DNA from: Psychrobacter maritimus
GTDB taxonomy: Bacteria; Pseudomonadota; Gammaproteobacteria; Pseudomonadales; Moraxellaceae
Assembly: GCF_904846345.1 (NCBI RefSeq)
Contig: NZ_CAJHAJ010000006.1
Location: forward strand, 62,001 to 126,000
Reading direction: 5' to 3'
Length of the DNA: 64,000 nucleotides
The notes below the pieces were generated by a model. The model saw only the letters and a program-made list of their open reading frames with translations, did no database searches and had not been told where the DNA came from. Shown one piece after another: positions 44,323 through 52,820 of the stretch (within the stretch, counting starts at the first letter, position 1; each line of letters opens with the position of its first letter). The position numbers and the translations under genes were made by a program.

Positions 44323-44453
44323 CTATGCCTGCCATTACGTATGCGCTATCCTAGCAGGCAGTTACCAATAAAGAAAGATGCGGCGTAAGTGGTGACATTT
44401 TAAATGCTATCCGCTATACTTAGGCAGCCAAAAATCTTGGTCTTGCAAAAAAT

Positions 44454-44544
44454 GGTGAAGTGGGTGAGTGGCTGAAACCGCACGCCTGGAAAGTGTGTAT
44501 ACGTTCATAGCGTATCGAGGGTTCGAATCCCTCCTTCACCGCCA
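44454..44544 (+). tRNA. tRNA-Ser (anticodon GGA)
   Basis: Acceptor stem GGTGAAG pairs with CTTCACC, discriminator G, and CCA is encoded. The anticodon arm is CACGC-CTGGAAA-GTGTG with anticodon GGA. A long class II variable arm (TATACGTTCATAGCGTATC-like) and a T-arm GAGGGTTCGAATCCCTC are visible. The 3' end is the likely attachment site for the element that follows. Confidence 0.97.
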
Positions 44545-44690
44545 ACCTTATAAATTCCTAGTTTTCCCACCTTGCCCCAACTCTACCCATATACCAATCA
44601 AACCCTTTATAAATAACGCGCCTAGCGTTTTTTTTATGCCTGCTATTTTCCCAATTCGACCCAATGTGACCCACCTATCCTATGGCTTGT

Positions 44691-44827
44691 GTTGGTCTAT
44701 CTGTTGGTCTATGATTTCATTAGACCTCAAAAAGACCAACATTTAAGCTTTATGATTCAGCTTTAGACCAACGTTTTTGTTGTATCGCTTGATTCATATA
44801 GCTTGTAGCTATAAGGAATAGACCAAC
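44691..44827. repeat. five 9-bp repeats, probable integrase arm sites
   Basis: GTTGGTCTA at 44691-44699 and 44703-44711, AAGACCAAC at 44732-44740, and TAGACCAAC at 44764-44772 and 44819-44827. The first two are inverted relative to the rest. The last abuts the integrase ATG, so binding there could repress the integrase. Another AAGACCAAC is at 53363-53371. Confidence 0.75.
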
Positions 44828-46189
44828 ATGTTAAGCGATAGTAAGATCCGCAAGCTCAAACCTAGTGAGAAATGCACGCCTTCCCGTCCTGATAAATACA
44901 GTGACCAGCAAGGACTACAGATTTTGGTACGCAGTACAGACACAAAGACATGGATAAGCGCCTATCGCTTTGATGGTAAGCAGACACGCCTCACACTTGG
45001 TACTTATCCAATCATGTCGCTCGCGGAAGCCAGACAAGCCAATACTGAGATTAAAACGCTACTAGCAGATGGTATCGATCCAAAAAATAAAAAGCGTCAA
45101 GACAAGCTTGCCAATATCCACGCGCAAAAATTCAACGACTACGCATTAGACTGGCTCGCTGAACGTCAGCGTAACGTCAAGCCGCGTACCTATCAGCAAG
45201 ACTATAATCGTATGCATAAAGACGTGTTGCCACACTTTGATGGCATTGCACTAAAAGATGTGAGCTTTGAGGATTGCCGAGCAATGGCAGATGAGATCGA
45301 AAAGCGTGTGAACAAAAACGGTGAGCCGCCGCGTGAGGTTACCAGACGCACTATCGATCTGGTTGCTAATGTTTTAAGGCGTGCCAAACGCGAACGTATC
45401 ATTGAGCAAAACCCAATCGATGATTTAAAGGCGCTCTATCCTAAAGCCAAAAGCCAGCATATGAAGCATGTAGATATTCATGATCTACCTGCCCTACTCC
45501 AAGCTATCGAAGGCTATCATGGTCACGACCAAACCCGATTAGGTATGAAATTCTTAGCCTATTCATTCTGTCGTACCATTGAGCTACGTATGATGAAATG
45601 GTCACACATCGATTTTGCTAACCGTTTATGGCGTGTTGATATCGATAATCTTAAAATAGCGCGTAAGCATGTGGTTCCGCTGTCAGATCAAATGCTAGCA
45701 ATACTAGAAGAAATGAAAGCTATCACGGGTCAATATGAATACGTGTTCTATCATACGGGCATGCATCAGCCGTATAGCGAAGAGTTTATTAATAATGCGC
45801 TTGATATCTTAGGATATGCTGGTAAACAGACAGGTCATGGCTTTCGTCACATCGCCTCAACTAACCTAAACGAGCTTGGCTATATGGGCGATGCGATTGA
45901 AAAGCAGATGGCACATGACAAAAAAAACGATATCCGAGCGGTCTATAATCATGCTCAGCACTTAGATGAGCGCCGCAAGATCATGCAAGTCTGGGCAGAC
46001 TTTTTAGACTTGCTCAGAGACACAGGCGAAGTTGTTGACTTTCAGATAGCACGGCAGCAAATTGAGAAGTCGTTAGAAAGCAAACGTCCTGACTCATTAC
46101 AAAATGCTGATAAGCAAGATCTCATTAAAGCACTGTTAGATCAAGGTATCACAGCAGATGAGCTACAAATATATATTAACGAGCGTTAG
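44828..46189 (+). CDS. int: P4-type tyrosine integrase
   Basis: Site-specific recombinase, 453 aa. The N-terminal DUF4102 domain (LSDSKIRKLKPSE ... YSDQQGLQILV ... LTLGTYPIMSLAEAR) and a core-binding domain precede the catalytic domain. Catalytic residues are visible as Arg in SFCRTIELRMM, HGFRHIAS (H-x-x-R) and the nucleophile Tyr in RAVYNHAQH. This class commonly integrates at tRNA 3' ends, matching the tRNA-Ser just upstream. AAGGA lies upstream of the ATG. The 3' end overlaps the convergent next gene by 4 bp. Confidence 0.94.
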   Translation: MLSDSKIRKLKPSEKCTPSRPDKYSDQQGLQILVRSTDTKTWISAYRFDGKQTRLTLGTYPIMSLAEARQANTEIKTLLADGIDPKNKKRQDKLANIHAQKFNDYALDWLAERQRNVKPRTYQQDYNRMHKDVLPHFDGIALKDVSFEDCRAMADEIEKRVNKNGEPPREVTRRTIDLVANVLRRAKRERIIEQNPIDDLKALYPKAKSQHMKHVDIHDLPALLQAIEGYHGHDQTRLGMKFLAYSFCRTIELRMMKWSHIDFANRLWRVDIDNLKIARKHVVPLSDQMLAILEEMKAITGQYEYVFYHTGMHQPYSEEFINNALDILGYAGKQTGHGFRHIASTNLNELGYMGDAIEKQMAHDKKNDIRAVYNHAQHLDERRKIMQVWADFLDLLRDTGEVVDFQIARQQIEKSLESKRPDSLQNADKQDLIKALLDQGITADELQIYINER

Positions 46190-47106
46190 TATAAATCCTT
46201 ACCATTAATATCAACATAATCGAGCTCATAAAATCTATTTATCAATATATCAAGCATGGCTGTCTCTGACAGCCCTTGTACTTGAGACATTTTCGCTAAT
46301 CTAGCCTTTGTTTTCTTTGTCAGGGGCAAATGGTATGGCTTTTTTGTTTTACCAGCATCTCGGTATTTTTGCTGGCTCCAGGCTCGCTTCATATTCTCTA
46401 TGAGTTTTTCTTTTCGAGCAGAAGGTATATGATTGTTGTAAATATTGCTTTCTTTATTAGAAACAGGATAATCAATGATATCTAAAGAAGCGAGAACAAA
46501 GATTCTCATTTCTTCAATTGATTCTTTATCACTAAATAATAATTTAGCTCTGCTACCTCTCTTTAAATAATCTTGACTCCATTCTATCTGATTTCCATCA
46601 TCAACCTTTAACCATTTCGAATAGTTGTCTTTTCTATAAACTGCTTGCCACCTCTGATATATATCATTTATCAAAGAAGATTTAAAACCTACACTTTCAT
46701 CAAAATCCTTTCTGTCAAAAAACAAGTAAATCTCATCCATTAATTTACTACTATTATTTTCTAAGAAATTATAATTATATTCTAATGATAATACGTTCAC
46801 TATGAATATTTGGCATCTCAAATTATTTACAAGCCATCCAAAATTACTCTCAGGTACTAAACGGTACAGCATCACTTTATAAGACATACTTACAAGTTCT
46901 TTAAAATTTTCACGCTTTGCTAGCTGCCTTATAAACTCTTCATGCCTATTGGTTGATCCAGCATGAGTAAATTCCACCCTATTAGAAGATAAATACTCTT
47001 GCATCCATCGAACCTGCCTTTGAGACAAAGATCTTATATTTGCATCAAAGTATTTCTTATTATCGTAAATATTTTGACTAATAGGATCTGGAAATACAAC
47101 ACTCAT
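46186..47106 (-). CDS. unknown element protein with possible C-terminal ribbon-helix-helix
   Basis: A 306-aa protein of unknown function. The last 50 residues (KKPYHLPLTKKTKARLAKMSQ ... ETAMLDILINRFYEL in part) look like a basic strand followed by two helices, reminiscent of a ribbon-helix-helix DNA-binding fold; this is a suggestion only. The rest is helical and charged with many Asn, Lys and Tyr, and AT-rich codons suggest foreign origin. The start at 47106 is preferred because GGAGAG lies nine bases ahead; the open frame reaches 47121. A perfect 12-bp palindrome lies about 20 bp upstream. It converges on int. Confidence 0.72.
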   Translation of the reverse strand: MSVVFPDPISQNIYDNKKYFDANIRSLSQRQVRWMQEYLSSNRVEFTHAGSTNRHEEFIRQLAKRENFKELVSMSYKVMLYRLVPESNFGWLVNNLRCQIFIVNVLSLEYNYNFLENNSSKLMDEIYLFFDRKDFDESVGFKSSLINDIYQRWQAVYRKDNYSKWLKVDDGNQIEWSQDYLKRGSRAKLLFSDKESIEEMRIFVLASLDIIDYPVSNKESNIYNNHIPSARKEKLIENMKRAWSQQKYRDAGKTKKPYHLPLTKKTKARLAKMSQVQGLSETAMLDILINRFYELDYVDINGKDLY

Positions 47107-47127
47107 TATAATGCTCTCCATGCGTGG

Positions 47128-47139
47128 ATCACGCGTGAT
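47128..47139. promoter_or_regulatory. perfect 12-bp palindrome, putative operator
   Basis: ATCACGCGTGAT is fully self-complementary and lies 21 bp upstream of the preferred start of the 306-aa gene. The placement suits autorepression. Confidence 0.5.
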
Positions 47140-47444
47140 ATTTTACTATTCTTTAGATAATAATATTATCATGTTTACGTGGTATTTCGATAGTATTTCC
47201 ATATTAAAAATATTGACTACACTTATGTATATCAATAACCTATCTATCTGTAAGTAGTATTAACTAGTGAAATTGTAGTATCTCAGGTAACTATCCTATT
47301 ATGAATTTCTATTTGACTCAGAATATACGGTTTTATTCTTAAGTAAGTCTTACTATTATTTTGAAGATGTAGGGCTCCATCAACAAACTAATAGTTGGTA
47401 TTACAGTATCAATAGGACAACTACATCAGTATGATAACTACTAA

Positions 47445-47465
47445 GCTAAGAGCTACCCTCTTAGC
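47445..47465. promoter_or_regulatory. hairpin upstream of rep, candidate nick site or double-strand origin
   Basis: GCTAAGAG (47445-47452) pairs perfectly with CTCTTAGC (47458-47465) around the loop CTACC. It lies 65 bp ahead of the HUH rep gene. HUH enzymes nick near such hairpins. Confidence 0.35.
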
Positions 47466-47530
47466 GACTGATATTATAAAAATACAGATGAACATAACTC
47501 TATGAACCAATAAATTCATAGGAGAATATT

Positions 47531-48421
47531 ATGTCCCATCTAACCTACAACCAATCCAAAATCACCAACGATGTTGATAAGCTCGTTAAAAATGTATTAT
47601 TCAAAAACCTCAAAGGTAAACGCCTTCAAGATCAGCTGAACGAATTATATCGACCGTTCATGCTGATGTATTATTTACAAGATTCTTTAAATTACTCTCA
47701 AGCTATTAACGCATTTATGAACAGCACCATTACTCTAATTGGTGCTGAATATCCTTGCGATATGATTTGGGATTACGAGAGAAGTCAAAAACTTATTACG
47801 AAATTATCAGATTATAGAAACAGTATTATAAGAGAGCTTTATGACTGGCGTTATCAGGAATCACAAAATCAAAAAGGCTTAGAATGTTACTTTAAAAAAT
47901 TGATTGAAAATAAATCAAGGGTACTAGTTGTTTTTATTGAGCTAAAATATTTAAAAGATCAACGTCATCATGTGACTATTTCTGATTTTTATTATCATAT
48001 CGAAAAGATAAGAAAACTTATTCGTAAGAGAAGATCTTGTTTTAAACACCTCACGGGTTATGCATGGGCACTAGAGCAAGGTTATAAAAACGGAGGTTTT
48101 CACTGCCACCTAGTATTAACTTACGATAATTCAAAAAGGTACTCAGACTGGCATATAGCTAAAACGATAGGTGAGAAATGGCAAGAGGCCACAGAAGGTG
48201 TCGGTACTTATCATAGCTCTCATGATGCTGAGAATAAACGTCGTCTTGAAAAAGACGGAAAGCTAGGTATCGGTAGAATACATCGCAATAATCCTCAGGA
48301 GGTTAAGAACGCTTTTACTGTGGCAACGTATTTAACAAAGTCCGGTAAGTACGATCAAAAACTCAAAGTGTGGTTGCCTAAAATGCAAACATTTGGACAT
48401 GGTGAATTTAAGGAAAAGTAG
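47531..48421 (+). CDS. HUH replication protein, inovirus Gp2 / YagK-YfjJ class
   Basis: A 296-aa putative rolling-circle replication initiator. The HUH metal motif is GGFHCHLVLTYD (about 190-201), preceded by GYAWALEQGYKNGG. Candidate catalytic Tyr residues lie in TVATYLTKSGKYDQK (about 270-284). The block WQEATEGVGTYH and the order of motifs match PF11726 (inovirus Gp2, also found in E. coli CP4 prophage genes yagK and yfjJ). AGGAG precedes the ATG. A terminator follows at 48537. It suggests the excised element replicates as a rolling circle. Confidence 0.82.
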   Translation: MSHLTYNQSKITNDVDKLVKNVLFKNLKGKRLQDQLNELYRPFMLMYYLQDSLNYSQAINAFMNSTITLIGAEYPCDMIWDYERSQKLITKLSDYRNSIIRELYDWRYQESQNQKGLECYFKKLIENKSRVLVVFIELKYLKDQRHHVTISDFYYHIEKIRKLIRKRRSCFKHLTGYAWALEQGYKNGGFHCHLVLTYDNSKRYSDWHIAKTIGEKWQEATEGVGTYHSSHDAENKRRLEKDGKLGIGRIHRNNPQEVKNAFTVATYLTKSGKYDQKLKVWLPKMQTFGHGEFKEK

Positions 48422-48536
48422 AACATAAACACTTGTACTTGCTTAAATATCAAAATAATTACAGATATATAGCATCCCCATGAGATGAGCACCGATGTCA
48501 TCGTTGCCTCATCAATCTACCCCAAAACGTGTCATC

Positions 48537-48564
48537 AAGGCCTGCTATAAAGCAGGCCTTTTTA
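48537..48564 (+). terminator. rho-independent terminator after rep
   Basis: AAGGCCTGCT (48537-48546) pairs perfectly with AGCAGGCCTT (48551-48560), followed by TTT. It lies 116 bp after the rep stop and just ahead of the next gene. Confidence 0.88.
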
Positions 48565-48587
48565 TGCGCTACTATCAAGGAGATCCT

Positions 48588-48875
48588 ATGAAACCTATTT
48601 GTCCCAACTGTCATTCAGCCCATGTCATCGAAAACATAGACACCAGTACACAAGGGTTAACAGAGCAGGTACTCTCACCAAAGCTGCTAATTGGTCTTGG
48701 TATGAGCGTCTGCAAGTACTACAAGATCAATCCCATGATTGGCATGGTCGCAGGCAGCGCCATTGCCACCGTCATTAATCTGGCACAGCAAGGACTGATG
48801 CAGCCCCCACTCATTAGAGCGGCTGTCCTGCCGCGCTATTTATGCCGTACCTGTCAGCATACCTTTAACGTCTGA
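48588..48875 (+). CDS. small zinc-ribbon protein with hydrophobic core
   Basis: A 95-aa protein. An N-terminal CPNC and a C-terminal CRTC probably form one zinc ribbon. The middle (about 32-72) is hydrophobic, with LLIGLGMSV and MIGMVAGSAIATVINLA, possibly a membrane hairpin. The start at 48588 is chosen because AAGGAG lies six bases upstream and because the longer open frame from 48495 would run through the terminator hairpin. The function is unknown. Confidence 0.75.
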   Translation: MKPICPNCHSAHVIENIDTSTQGLTEQVLSPKLLIGLGMSVCKYYKINPMIGMVAGSAIATVINLAQQGLMQPPLIRAAVLPRYLCRTCQHTFNV

Positions 48876-48976
48876 CTCTAACATGCTCATTTATTGAAAC
48901 CTTCAATGATTCATGCATCAAAGCATGCAATCAGTTAAACCACTTATTTTATTCAACAATAAAAGGAAATATTCTT

Positions 48977-49972
48977 ATGGCACATTTAATCGAATCAATC
49001 GCATACGTCGGTGACACTCCTTGGCACGGTCTTGGCAACGAGCTATCTCCCAAGCAGCCTATCGAAGTCTGGGCACGTGAGGCGGGAATGGATTGGCGTA
49101 TTGAATCATCAGACGTCAGTTATATGGCGAACAATGAAAAAGGACAAAGTCTAATCATGCCTTTTGACACCAATAAGGTGCTTTACCGCTCTGATAACTT
49201 AGAGCCATTATCAGTGGTCAGTCAGCGCTACCAAGAAGTGCAACCGAGTGAGATCTTAGAGTTTTATCGTGATCTGACTGAACAAGCTGACTTTGAGTTA
49301 GAAACAGCAGGGGTTTTAAAAGGCGGTCGTAAGTTCTGGGCACTCGCTCGTACTGGACAATCGGCAACGCTACGAGGCGGTGATGTCAGTCATGGCTACT
49401 TGCTGCTAGCAACGGCTTGTGATGGGACGCTAGGGACTACTGCGCAGTTCACCAATATCCGTGTGGTGTGTAATAACACCTTAGCAATCAGTCTGGCTGA
49501 TGGCAGCGGAGGGGTGGTCAAAGTTCCGCATAGCACCACCTTTGATGCGGATAAGGTCAAACAGCAACTAGGCGTATCTGTTAGTCAGTGGGATGACTTT
49601 AATTATGAGATGAAGCAATTAACCAATAGACGAGTGACGCAAGCAGAAGCCGCCAATTATTTAAACCGCGTGTTTAACGATGTCAAAGACGATGGTCTCA
49701 TTTTATTTAATACCGCTAAGAAGGAGAAAGAGGCGGTTCCTAATGCCCGTGCCATGAATCAGGTGATGACGATGTTTAACGGTCAAGGTCGAGGTGCAGA
49801 TTTAGACTCTGCTAAAGATACCGCTTATGGCCTGCTGTCAGCCATGACGGAGTTTGTGGATCATGAACGCCGTGCCATGTCGAGGGACCATCGCTTAGAC
49901 TCAGCTTGGTTTGGTGCCGGGGCGAAGCTTAAAGATAAGAGCTTGGATGAAGCGCTACGCTTAATTGCCTAG
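48977..49972 (+). CDS. DUF932 domain protein (phage/plasmid type)
   Basis: A 331-aa protein starting MAHLIESIAYVGDTPWHGLG, the diagnostic beginning of the DUF932 / TIGR03299 phage- and plasmid-like family. PLSVVSQRYQEVQPSEILEF, GGRKFWALARTG and TNIRVVCNNTLAIS are further family blocks. Members occur next to exonuclease genes on phages and plasmids, as here with YqaJ; a role in recombination is inferred. AAAGGAAA precedes the ATG. A terminator follows 31 bp after the stop. Confidence 0.88.
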   Translation: MAHLIESIAYVGDTPWHGLGNELSPKQPIEVWAREAGMDWRIESSDVSYMANNEKGQSLIMPFDTNKVLYRSDNLEPLSVVSQRYQEVQPSEILEFYRDLTEQADFELETAGVLKGGRKFWALARTGQSATLRGGDVSHGYLLLATACDGTLGTTAQFTNIRVVCNNTLAISLADGSGGVVKVPHSTTFDADKVKQQLGVSVSQWDDFNYEMKQLTNRRVTQAEAANYLNRVFNDVKDDGLILFNTAKKEKEAVPNARAMNQVMTMFNGQGRGADLDSAKDTAYGLLSAMTEFVDHERRAMSRDHRLDSAWFGAGAKLKDKSLDEALRLIA

Positions 49973-50003
49973 TCTCTTAATGACTTTGTTTACTTGATGA
50001 ATC

Positions 50004-50029
50004 AACCACGCCTTTGAGCGTGGTTTTTT
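50004..50029 (+). terminator. terminator after the DUF932 gene
   Basis: AACCACGC pairs with GCGTGG, followed by six T (50024-50029). Confidence 0.88.
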
Positions 50030-50093
50030 ATGCCGTCAATCAAACAAAGTACCGCATTACTTATTAATAATAAATCTAACGAAGGAATTCATT

Positions 50094-51221
50094 ATGAACA
50101 TGATCGCATTAAACAATACAACTACTCAGCCAAGAGTTAAGCGTGTAACCGTTAAGAGTAAGGCTTCAATCAAAGCTCGGCACAATAGCGCAGAGTTACC
50201 AACAACTAAGATAGAAGGTAAAACCGTTAAATCGTCTGCTATTCAATCAAGTACACCTAAGCGTTTGGTAAATACCAAATCGCTAAGCCGTGAAGAGTGG
50301 CTAGCTGTTCGCAAACAAGGTATCGGCAGCTCTGATGCCGCTGCCGCTTGTGGTATTCATCCGTATTTATCGATGCTTGAGCTATGGATGATTAAGACAG
50401 GACGCATGGAATCAAGCATTGATGAAAGCTTAGAGGGCTACTCACCGCTGTACTGGGGCAATACGCTAGAGCCGATGGTGGCGAAATACTATCAAGAACA
50501 CACTGGCAATAAGGTCAGGCGTGTCAATGCCATCTTGCAGCATCCTGATCCTGACAAGCACTTTATGCTGGCTAATTTAGATTACTCGGTGGTGGGGTCA
50601 GATAAGATACAGATTTTAGAGTGTAAAACCGCAGGGGAACATGGTGCCAAGCTTTGGAAGCATGGCGTACCGTTATATGTCACTTGCCAAGTACAGCACC
50701 AATTAGCGGTCACTGGCAAAACTGCAGCGCATATCTGTGTGCTGCTTTGCGGTCATGAGGCGAAAATTTATAAGGTTGAGCGTGATGAGCGATTGATTGA
50801 ATCCATCATCGAGCATGAGCGCCTGTTCTGGCAATACGTAGCAACCGACACACCACCAACCCCTGCCCATTCTGAATCGGCAGCTCGGGCATTAAAACAG
50901 CTGTATCCAAACCCTAAACCATCAAGCAAGGTTGATCTGCGAGATGACGATGGCGCCAACAAATTATTTGAGCAACTGCTGAGTTATCGTGACTATATGC
51001 AAGAGTTAGAGCAGCGTCATGATCAGGTAAAGCACCAGCTGCAAACGCTAATTGCCGACAATGAGGTCGCTGTATTTGAGAAAGGTGCTATTTCATGGAA
51101 GCGCTCGAAAGACAGTGTCGGTCTGGATAGTAAAGCTGTCATTAAAGCCTATCCTGAACTATTAGCTAAATTCAGTAAAACCCGTCAAGGTAGCAGACGC
51201 TTTGTCATTCTTAATGAATAA
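50094..51221 (+). CDS. YqaJ-type viral recombinase / exonuclease
   Basis: A 375-aa nuclease of the lambda-exonuclease (PD-(D/E)XK) superfamily. The core reads GIGSSDAAAACGIHPY (start of the fold), WGNTLEPMVAKYYQEHTG (Glu), ANLDYSV (the catalytic Asp) and ILECKTAG (E-x-K), then CQVQHQLAVTGKTAAHICVLL with the conserved Gln helix. The first 60 residues are a basic, Ser/Thr-rich extension unlike the family. The C-terminal helix (about 290-340) is coiled-coil-like. AAGGA precedes the ATG. Such enzymes normally work with a single-strand annealing protein; none is recognised here. Confidence 0.9.
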   Translation: MNMIALNNTTTQPRVKRVTVKSKASIKARHNSAELPTTKIEGKTVKSSAIQSSTPKRLVNTKSLSREEWLAVRKQGIGSSDAAAACGIHPYLSMLELWMIKTGRMESSIDESLEGYSPLYWGNTLEPMVAKYYQEHTGNKVRRVNAILQHPDPDKHFMLANLDYSVVGSDKIQILECKTAGEHGAKLWKHGVPLYVTCQVQHQLAVTGKTAAHICVLLCGHEAKIYKVERDERLIESIIEHERLFWQYVATDTPPTPAHSESAARALKQLYPNPKPSSKVDLRDDDGANKLFEQLLSYRDYMQELEQRHDQVKHQLQTLIADNEVAVFEKGAISWKRSKDSVGLDSKAVIKAYPELLAKFSKTRQGSRRFVILNE

Positions 51222-51279
51222 GTCACAAACTACTTCATCATCAACCCATTACTCAACTGAACGAAATAAGTTCATAACC

Positions 51280-51306
51280 GCCCACCTAGCACAGGTGGGC
51301 TTTTTT
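51280..51306 (+). terminator. terminator after the exonuclease gene
   Basis: GCCCACCT (51280-51287) pairs perfectly with AGGTGGGC (51293-51300), followed by six T. Confidence 0.9.
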
Positions 51307-51347
51307 ATGGCTTAAACAAATTCATTCAACACAAAAGGAATATCACC

Positions 51348-52259
51348 ATGATTAAGGGTCTAACCATTACTCCACCAGTTTTAGGTCGCATCAGCATTGG
51401 ACGTATCATTCAAAAGGACGGTAAACGTCTTCCTGCCAAAGACGATCAATTCACCATCACCAGTCAAGTTCAAAATAAAGACGGCTGGGTAAACCACCCA
51501 CTTGATGAAAAGCTACGCGCAAATAATGAAGGCAAGCTGAGGCAAATACCGGTACGTATGCTGTTCAATGATCCAGAATTAAACCTACGAGCTGAGTACA
51601 CGCTATTTGATAGACAAACGGGCAGACCGTTATGTGTGGGTGACGGTGAGAGCTGTCAGCGCCGCACAAACAAGGGTGTTGAGCAATTGCCATGTCCATC
51701 CCCTGATCGTTGTCCATTAGCGCAAGGCGGAGCCTGTAAGCCATATGGCAGACTCTACGTGAATCTGTCTGAAGAAGATGAGCTGGGCACGTTTATCTTT
51801 CGCACTACTGGCTTTAATAGTATTAGAACGCTTGCCGCACGCCTAAGCTACTTTGCCGCCGTGTCAGGCAACAAGCTGTCATGCTTACCACTACAACTCA
51901 CCTTACGAGGCAAAAGCACCACGCAAAGCTATCGAACGCCGATTTACTTTGTGGATCTGACATTACGTGATGGGGTGACGCTTAAAGATGCGGTACAGCA
52001 TGCTAGAGCGATTGATCGTGAGCTTAGCGAACATGGCTTTGATCAAGCGGCATTAGAGGCCGCGGCGAAGCTTGGCTATGTGAACTCCTGCTTTGAGGTT
52101 GATAGTGATGGCATGCTTGATGTGGCTGAAGAGTTTTATCCAGTAGAGACAGAGGATGTGAGCAGTACTCAGCAAGGGAATTATCAGAATGGGTTAGCCA
52201 CTCAGAACGTGAGCAGCATTGAGCAAGGCTTACGAAAAAGCGTGACAGCAGTGAGCTAA
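51348..52259 (+). CDS. phage-type 'hydrolase or metal-binding protein'
   Basis: A 303-aa protein. It starts MIKGLTITPPVLGRISIGRI, the typical opening of a phage and plasmid family often labelled hydrolase or metal-binding protein and related to recombination directionality factors. A cysteine cluster (CVGDGESC ... PCPSPDRCPLAQGGACKPYG) at about 97-132 probably binds zinc. FRTTGFNSIRTLAARLSYFAA and YFVDLTLRDG are other conserved blocks. Its role is not established. The location beside the exonuclease suggests recombination or excision. The last 40 residues are Gln/Ser-rich. Confidence 0.75.
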   Translation: MIKGLTITPPVLGRISIGRIIQKDGKRLPAKDDQFTITSQVQNKDGWVNHPLDEKLRANNEGKLRQIPVRMLFNDPELNLRAEYTLFDRQTGRPLCVGDGESCQRRTNKGVEQLPCPSPDRCPLAQGGACKPYGRLYVNLSEEDELGTFIFRTTGFNSIRTLAARLSYFAAVSGNKLSCLPLQLTLRGKSTTQSYRTPIYFVDLTLRDGVTLKDAVQHARAIDRELSEHGFDQAALEAAAKLGYVNSCFEVDSDGMLDVAEEFYPVETEDVSSTQQGNYQNGLATQNVSSIEQGLRKSVTAVS

Positions 52260-52286
52260 AACCATCGGGCTAGAGATGCGACATAA

Positions 52287-52317
52287 GAAGGAGCTGATCA
52301 TTCAGCTCCTTCTTTTA
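52287..52317 (+). terminator. terminator after the metal-binding gene
   Basis: GAAGGAGCTGA (52287-52297) pairs perfectly with TCAGCTCCTTC (52302-52312), loop TCAT, then TTTT. Confidence 0.88.
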
Positions 52318-52427
52318 TTGTTTCATACAAGGCCAGTCACTGGACTACATGGGATGCCGTAAAAAAATATGGGACTCCGTAACTGTATGAGAAGAAAGAT
52401 TCTCATTAATTTACAAAGGAGATAATC

Positions 52428-52688
52428 ATGCAATTATTAAATGCGAACACACAACAAAACGTATCAACAGCTAGCACTTTACAGATACCTCGCATGATAC
52501 CGCTCAAGCAGGTAATGCATTATACAGCGCTTAGCAGTACTACGATTTATGAGATGGTCAATAAAAAATCTGATCGTTACGACCCAACATTCCCTGTTCA
52601 AGTAAAGCTATCAAAGGGACGTGTAGCATGGGTAGAAAGCGAAGTGGCTGATTGGATTGAAAGTAAGATGGCTGCGCGGATTCACTGA
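52428..52688 (+). CDS. AlpA-family regulator
   Basis: An 86-aa protein with the winged-helix MerR-like fold of AlpA/Xis regulators: IPRMIPLKQVMHYTALSSTTIYEMV is the DNA-binding helix-turn-helix, FPVQVKLSKGRVAWVESEVADWI the wing and last helix. In P4-type elements AlpA activates integrase or helps excision. The N-terminal 20 residues are an uncharacteristic Asn/Gln/Thr-rich extension. AAAGGAG lies upstream of the ATG. A terminator follows 12 bp after the stop. Confidence 0.88.
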   Translation: MQLLNANTQQNVSTASTLQIPRMIPLKQVMHYTALSSTTIYEMVNKKSDRYDPTFPVQVKLSKGRVAWVESEVADWIESKMAARIH

Positions 52689-52700
52689 TCAAGGATAGAA

Positions 52701-52730
52701 AACAAGGCGCGTAGTGCGGCTTGTTTTTTT
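52701..52730 (+). terminator. terminator after the AlpA gene
   Basis: AACAAGGCGC and GCGGCTTGTT form a stem with one mismatch, followed by T bases. Confidence 0.75.
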
Positions 52731-52820
52731 GCCTCCTTTTTGATCCAGTAATTTAGTAACATGCTATATGCAATGTAGCTTTAATTAGACATATATAAAG
52801 GTTAGATACAGACTATAGCT

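Larger units (their letters stand above)
47107..47530. other. divergent control region, possible replication origin of the element
   Basis: About 424 bp of AT-rich DNA between the divergent 306-aa gene and rep. It holds the palindrome at 47128-47139 and the hairpin at 47445-47465. No ORF is present. Confidence 0.5.

Noticed and set aside
48495-48587. N-terminal extension of the zinc-ribbon gene
   Set aside because: It would be translated through a strong terminator hairpin. AAGGAG before the ATG at 48588 gives a better start.
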